In this document: piece by piece, positions 60,122-64,000 of the stretch
Position numbering within the stretch: the stretch's first letter is position 1
Layout: each line of letters starts with the position of its first letter
NCBI GenBank assembly: GCA_047495785.1
Contig: JBLDXI010000009.1
Location: forward strand, 1,736,001-1,800,000
Direction: 5' to 3'
DNA from: Lepidodermella squamata
Lineage: Eukaryota; Gastrotricha
DNA length: 64,000 nucleotides
Program-made: the position numbers and the translations under genes
The notes under the pieces: generated by a model
The model's database searches: none
What the model saw: the letters and a program-made list of their open reading frames with translations, nothing else
What the model was told of the DNA's origin: nothing

Positions 60122-60801
60122 TATTCAAATCGAGTCTTTTCTACTGGCTAGCTCGCAAAAAATTGGTCATTTTTTATCGCCTATAGACACCTTGTTGCAT
60201 ATTCGAGTATATGCATGTTTGTAGGCGAAAAATTGCCGTATACTACAGCATGCACGCCTAGATGTTGTCTTTAGATGAATGACGGCTCGCTATGAATAGC
60301 GAAGCAGCCAATAGCGATGGGTCCTGTCGCTAGGGGTGACACAACAAGCGCGTAATACACCAGCGTGTAAAAACATCGCGCCGGTCTCACGTGTGAATTC
60401 GTTATCGATAAAAACCGGAATCGCGGCTAATAACACGCCTTTTCAAGTACCAGTGCTATTCGTAATATTCTATTCAAAAACAATCAGTGAACCTACACTC
60501 AGCCGGTGTAGATTTAATTCTGGAACGTTCTTCGCCTACCGGAAGCACTCGATGACGAATTCTCATTACACGTTAGAAACACACTAATACTGTAAAATCA
60601 AGAACGCGGCATGTAAACAAGAACAACGATTTTCAAATTTTTATTGAATATCCGTATTCAAATTAATTACATTAGTCATTGCAATGAAAAAGCTAACATT
60701 ATACACACACGCTAGGTGAATAACTTGAAAATCATGAAGAAACGGCTAATTTCGTCAAGTTTCGAGTCTCAATTAGCGGTGTTTGAACTGAAGGTAGAAC
60801 A
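60122..60801. other. Intergenic between PRKRIP1 and the NACHT/WD gene
   Basis: About 680 bases. An AATAAA on the minus strand (60645-60640) lies about 157 bases after the PRKRIP1 stop and is a likely end for that transcript. The rest is probably the promoter of the NACHT/WD gene. No gene was recognised. Confidence 0.55.
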
Positions 60802-61681
60802 TCAATTGCTTTCCGTAGTTTTATTATCAGGTTCCTGCTGAGAATTCGAGTTGGAATCAGTGCTGTTTTCCGCACCTTGCCGCTCATTTTCGGTCTCAGA
60901 TCCGGATGATTTCGAGCCGCCTTCATCGTTGGATGACGATGAGTCATCATCACTGCTGTCGCTATCGTCGTTTTTCTTCTTTTGCTGCCGTTTTCGCTTT
61001 AACCGCTCTTTTTGCTTCAGGCGCTTGGCTCGCTTTTTCGCAGTCTTAGCCTCGGATTCTTCCGCAATTTTCTGCCTGGTTTCGTCATATAAGCGGTCTT
61101 TTTCCTCCTAAAAAATGAGCGTCGTTTGAAGATTCGGTTATTAAAATGCGAAAAACAAACCTTTTCTTTCAGAAATTGATTGAATTTTTGGCGAGCATAT
61201 TCACGCCTTCGAATGCCTCGATATATATGAAAATCACCCGACCCGACACCAGCAGACGAGCCCCAAATATTGCGAATGAATTCTGGAGGTGCTTTAGGGG
61301 CGAAGTCTTGGGTTCTCTCTGGAATGACGATAATTTTATTCTGAAAAAATACAAATACGCCAATCAACTTGCAGTTCAAAAACAGTAAATCTGAAAATGA
61401 AAGCTGGAAAATTGTTGATTAAAAAATTGTTCTCTATAGCCTACGAGCTTGGCGTGCGGTTTTTCGCCTTTGCTGGTTGATTCTTCCTCAAGGGCCGCTA
61501 AGGTTTCATCTATAGTTTCAGATGAGATAACAGCTTGCTTGTTTAGCATTTCACCTACAGGGTCAGACATGAGACGCTCAAGCCGCAAACGCTGCCTCTC
61601 AGCTGCGCTCTTGATCTTGAATATCGCCTTCTCCTCCTCGCCCTGCTCCTTCTTGTAGATGGGGGCTTCGTTTCGAATCAT
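60802..61681 (-). CDS. PRKRIP1: PRKRIP1-like splicing factor
   Basis: Exons 61681-61445, 61340-61161 and 61107-60802 give about 240 residues. The diagnostic stretch is WGSSAGVGSGDFHIYRG followed by IRRREYARQ, matching the conserved core of PRKRIP1, a component of the spliceosomal C* complex. A long basic helix (AKKRAKRLKQKERLKRK) and an acidic/serine tail follow, as in the family. The gene starts 48 bases after the LSM11 stop on the same strand, and a TGTTTAG acceptor sits 14 bases before its ATG, so it is probably trans-spliced as the last gene of an operon. AATAAA is found at 60645-60640. Confidence 0.9.
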
Positions 61682-61729
61682 TATTGTTAATAAATCTAAA
61701 CAGAAAATATCGAATGTTACAAAGAAATA
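61682..61729 (-). promoter_or_regulatory. 48-base LSM11-PRKRIP1 intercistronic gap with splice acceptor
   Basis: The acceptor TTTTCTGTTTAG ends at 61696, only about 32 bases after the LSM11 stop. There is no room for a promoter or a 5' exon, which supports polycistronic transcription with trans-splicing. Confidence 0.6.
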
Positions 61730-62461
61730 TCAATTTTTAGGTTCAGGCACAGGTGAGATTATCAAAACTTCATCGCCACGAATGAAAATTTGAGGCAAGT
61801 GGCGACGCCTCACAATTTGATACTGAGATTCTTGCGGCTTTGTAGTTAGATCATCGGGCTTATGCCTTCGCCTCTCGGGCAACGGGAAAGACGGTTTTAA
61901 ATCCGCGCTGGAATTCTTTTTATCAACATGCAATTTCGTGTCATCTGTTTTTTTCGCCTCCTGCCGGGCGATGGCAGCTCGTTGCCTCCGTTTAGCTCGA
62001 TTTCGCCGTTTTCGGGCGCGTCGACCGTGATTTTCGTCGTCATCTCCACGGACATAGGAGATTTCATCGACATTGATCATAGCCAAATTGAAATGAGCAT
62101 CAAAGGCTGCAACTTGGCCGCAACAAATCGCGTGGACGGAGCGATGTGATCGAATCCAAACTCGAACTCTCCGACCACTTCGAGAACATTCCCACAGAAC
62201 TCTTAATGGACCGGAGAAAGCGCCGGTTTTAAGTCGAGATAAAATAGTTTTGAACTTCTTAGGCGACCTTTTCTGAGTTCTATCACCCCCTTCATCTTCC
62301 TCTTCGTCGTCTTCATTTTCTTTCGATGTGTTGGCCTCATCTTGTTTCACGTCATCCGCATTCAGATCTTCCTCGGAAAAATTTAATAAACCCTCCCAAT
62401 CTGGAGTAAGAAACAGCTCGTTTTCATCATTTAAACTAGGCTTTCTCTCTTTTAACGACAT
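61730..62461 (-). CDS. LSM11: U7 snRNP Sm-like protein LSM11
   Basis: A single frame of 243 residues. LSM11 replaces SmD2 in the U7 snRNP that cleaves replication-dependent histone pre-mRNA. The Sm1 motif is present (GPLRVLWECSR, then VAAFDAHFNLAMINVDEI), and the Sm2 motif (RRHLPQIFIRGDEVLII) is split off by a basic insertion of about 100 residues with KRRNRAKRRQR. A large gap between Sm1 and Sm2 is diagnostic for LSM11. The N-terminal part is acidic and could correspond to the FLASH-binding arm. An acceptor (TTTTGTTTTAG) lies seven bases before the ATG. It sits between GCNA and PRKRIP1 in tight spacing. Confidence 0.85.
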   Translation of the reverse strand: MSLKERKPSLNDENELFLTPDWEGLLNFSEEDLNADDVKQDEANTSKENEDDEEEDEGGDRTQKRSPKKFKTILSRLKTGAFSGPLRVLWECSRSGRRVRVWIRSHRSVHAICCGQVAAFDAHFNLAMINVDEISYVRGDDDENHGRRARKRRNRAKRRQRAAIARQEAKKTDDTKLHVDKKNSSADLKPSFPLPERRRHKPDDLTTKPQESQYQIVRRRHLPQIFIRGDEVLIISPVPEPKN

Positions 62462-62567
62462 TAAACCCCTAAAACAAAAATTGGGACTAGATACAAAAAT
62501 GTGAGTTTTGTCGAGAAAAAATCAAACCGGGCTAAAGTAATGAAACAAATTGAGAAAAAATTGAGCG
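62462..62567 (-). promoter_or_regulatory. 106-base GCNA-LSM11 intercistronic gap with splice acceptor
   Basis: The acceptor TTTTTGTTTTAG ends at 62469, about 98 bases after the GCNA stop and seven before the LSM11 ATG. This is the typical distance between genes of a nematode operon. Confidence 0.6.
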
Positions 62568-64000
62568 TCAATTGATGTTGAGGTTAAAATTAAAAGAATT
62601 AGCTAGAATGAGATCGATTTGTTCGTCGATTTCGGCAGTCGGTGGCCGGCGAGTGTGGCTGATCACCGGCGTAACAGGCGGCGGAACACGCTCGTTTTGA
62701 TCCGAATTAGTCGTGCGAGGCGCTCGAGCGCTTTGATACATGTCCTTGAGGCGAGCCATGACGTCTTTATGAGCGGATTTCGGCATTTCTCGCTTCACAG
62801 ATGCGAAGTTTTCGGAAACGAACGACGTCCATGCGTTTTTCGGTTTCTCCGAGCGGGGAGTTTCAGGAACTGCCGGCGTTCCTTCCTCAGCAGCAGATTG
62901 AGGTAAAGTGCCCACTGCAAGTTTCAAAGTTCCATGACAACGACCGCATCTCTGAAAAATTCGAAAATGTTTTGTATCACCTTAAATATTAAGAATTATA
63001 CCTGCGTGTTGACATCGATTGATTTTGAATGCCTTCCATACTGGTGGGCGCATATTTGGCAGATGTAGACGTACTTCGTCTGAATCGTATAACGATGGCA
63101 AACAGTGACAGGCGGCAACATTGGGAACGTCTTCGCAACAACTCGGGTCCATTTAACCCAAAGAGGGCCGTGACGGTGGTGTAAAACTCCATCAATCATA
63201 GTCACAGCAGCGTGGCATAGTTCGTGGATAAGGGTATCTCGCAGCCGGCCACGAGTATCGCAAACTTTTTCAGCCAATCGAATGCGACAGGTCCTAGAAC
63301 CAACCGCGCCTTTTGTCGTCGTATCCCCAGCGGTTTTGAGCAAGCGCTTCGTGAACTCGATCGCCACAACTTGCATCGGCATTTTGTTTTCAAAGCACCG
63401 TCTGTTCATTATATCAGCTACCCGACTAGCGATTTCAAGTCGGCATTTGTTGAAGGCTCGTTTCTGCTTCTTCGCATCGTCTGTTACGTCATCAGCGGAT
63501 AATTTGTACAAATACTCGGCGTCTTCATCCATCGGTTTTTCCGGTCTGGCTTTGACAGCTGGTTTCACGGCAGTTTTCGGGTAGATTTTCACGGAAGCGG
63601 GTATTGACGGTTGTTTGAAGAGCGAACCATCTGATTCACTGGCTTTTGGCTGCAACGGTTTCCGCTCAGATTCAGGCAATTTCTTCGGTTTTTCCTTCGA
63701 AATCGGAGTTTTAGGTACCAATACCTTCGGCGAAAAGGACTTTTTCGTTACAATTTTCTTTACTAGCCGCTTTTCATCCTCCATTTGAAGTTGAAGAAAT
63801 AATTTTCTAGCATGCGAAATTTCGTCGACAGGAGATTCTGAATCAGATCGGTCTTCCTCGGATTCTTCATTTTCTTCCTCGCTTTCATCGCTGTTATCTG
63901 TCCAAGTCCGCTCCAGATCATCATCAACTTCATCGTCATCGACAATGAAAGAATCCATGGCAGATTTTGACTTCTTCAAAGCGGAATTTTTAGGCTGGAC
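62568..64000 (-). CDS. GCNA: GCNA-type SprT metalloprotease, 5' end beyond window
   Basis: The visible exons are 64000-63002 (open to the window edge; first ATG in view at 63957) and 62951-62568. The N-terminal part is acidic and disordered (EESEEDRSDSESPVDE), then a SprT-like zinc metalloprotease with DTLIHELCHAA (HExxH) and HRHGPLW, a zinc finger (ICQICAHQYGRHSKSID, then RCGRCHG), and a C-terminal HMG-box-like helix set (KNAWTSFVSENFASVKREM). This order is that of GCNA, a germline protein that removes DNA-protein crosslinks and guards genome stability. Because the frame stays open to base 64000, an upstream exon is possible. First gene of the presumed GCNA-LSM11-PRKRIP1 operon. Confidence 0.92.

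Overview
This window is eukaryotic nuclear DNA from a compact animal genome, most likely a nematode or a close relative. Supporting signs are introns of about 45-60 bases with T-rich 3' splice sites ending in TTTCAG or TTTTAG, a splice acceptor with no visible donor just upstream of many start codons (as expected for spliced-leader trans-splicing), same-strand genes only 48-106 bases apart, and a family mix of LicD-like proteins, a NACHT/WD protein of the QUI-1/NWD1 type and an Argonaute. The species is not identified. Gene models were spliced by eye. Nearly every junction keeps the reading frame, but exact splice bases may be off by a nucleotide and UTRs are not resolved.

Layout. 1.3-2.9 kb: an arsenite-methyltransferase-like gene (+). 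3.0-11.2 kb: a RING/B-box/NHL-type gene (-) whose 5.9 kb intron holds a decayed hAT transposase, a copia-type Gag fragment and several short repeats. 11.4-22.4 kb: a minus-strand run of B3GLCT, a Polycomb-like PHD protein, synergin gamma and a DCAF15-like protein, the last two spaced like an operon. 24.8-26.1 kb: an ERK-type MAP kinase (+). 28.4-30.6 kb: an LRR protein with NLR-like helical regions but no NACHT domain (-). 33.3-35.7 kb: a PRDM14-type PR/zinc-finger factor (+). 37.2-38.2 kb: a secreted protein joining a Sushi domain, a threonine-rich linker and ankyrin repeats (-). 39.5-41.7 kb: a small secreted protein (+) and a SLC30A zinc transporter (-). 42.7-46.1 kb: a slicer-competent Argonaute (-). 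48.0-50.8 kb: a large secreted protein with four copies of a six-cysteine module I do not recognise (+). 51.2-60.1 kb: a NACHT/WD-repeat protein with a degenerate P-loop (-), with a LicD-type gene nested in one intron (+). 60.8-64.0 kb: PRKRIP1, LSM11 and GCNA in operon-like spacing (-), with GCNA running off the right edge.

How the genes relate. Chromatin and RNA functions recur: PCL with PRC2, LSM11 in histone pre-mRNA processing, PRKRIP1 in the spliceosome, GCNA in DNA-protein crosslink repair, an AGO slicer and PRDM14. A second group is secretory or surface (B3GLCT, LicD, Sushi-ankyrin, six-cysteine protein, small secreted protein). The most novel-looking material is the six-cysteine module protein and the Sushi-mucin-ankyrin protein. 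LSM11 is also notable because C. elegans is generally described as lacking a U7 snRNP.
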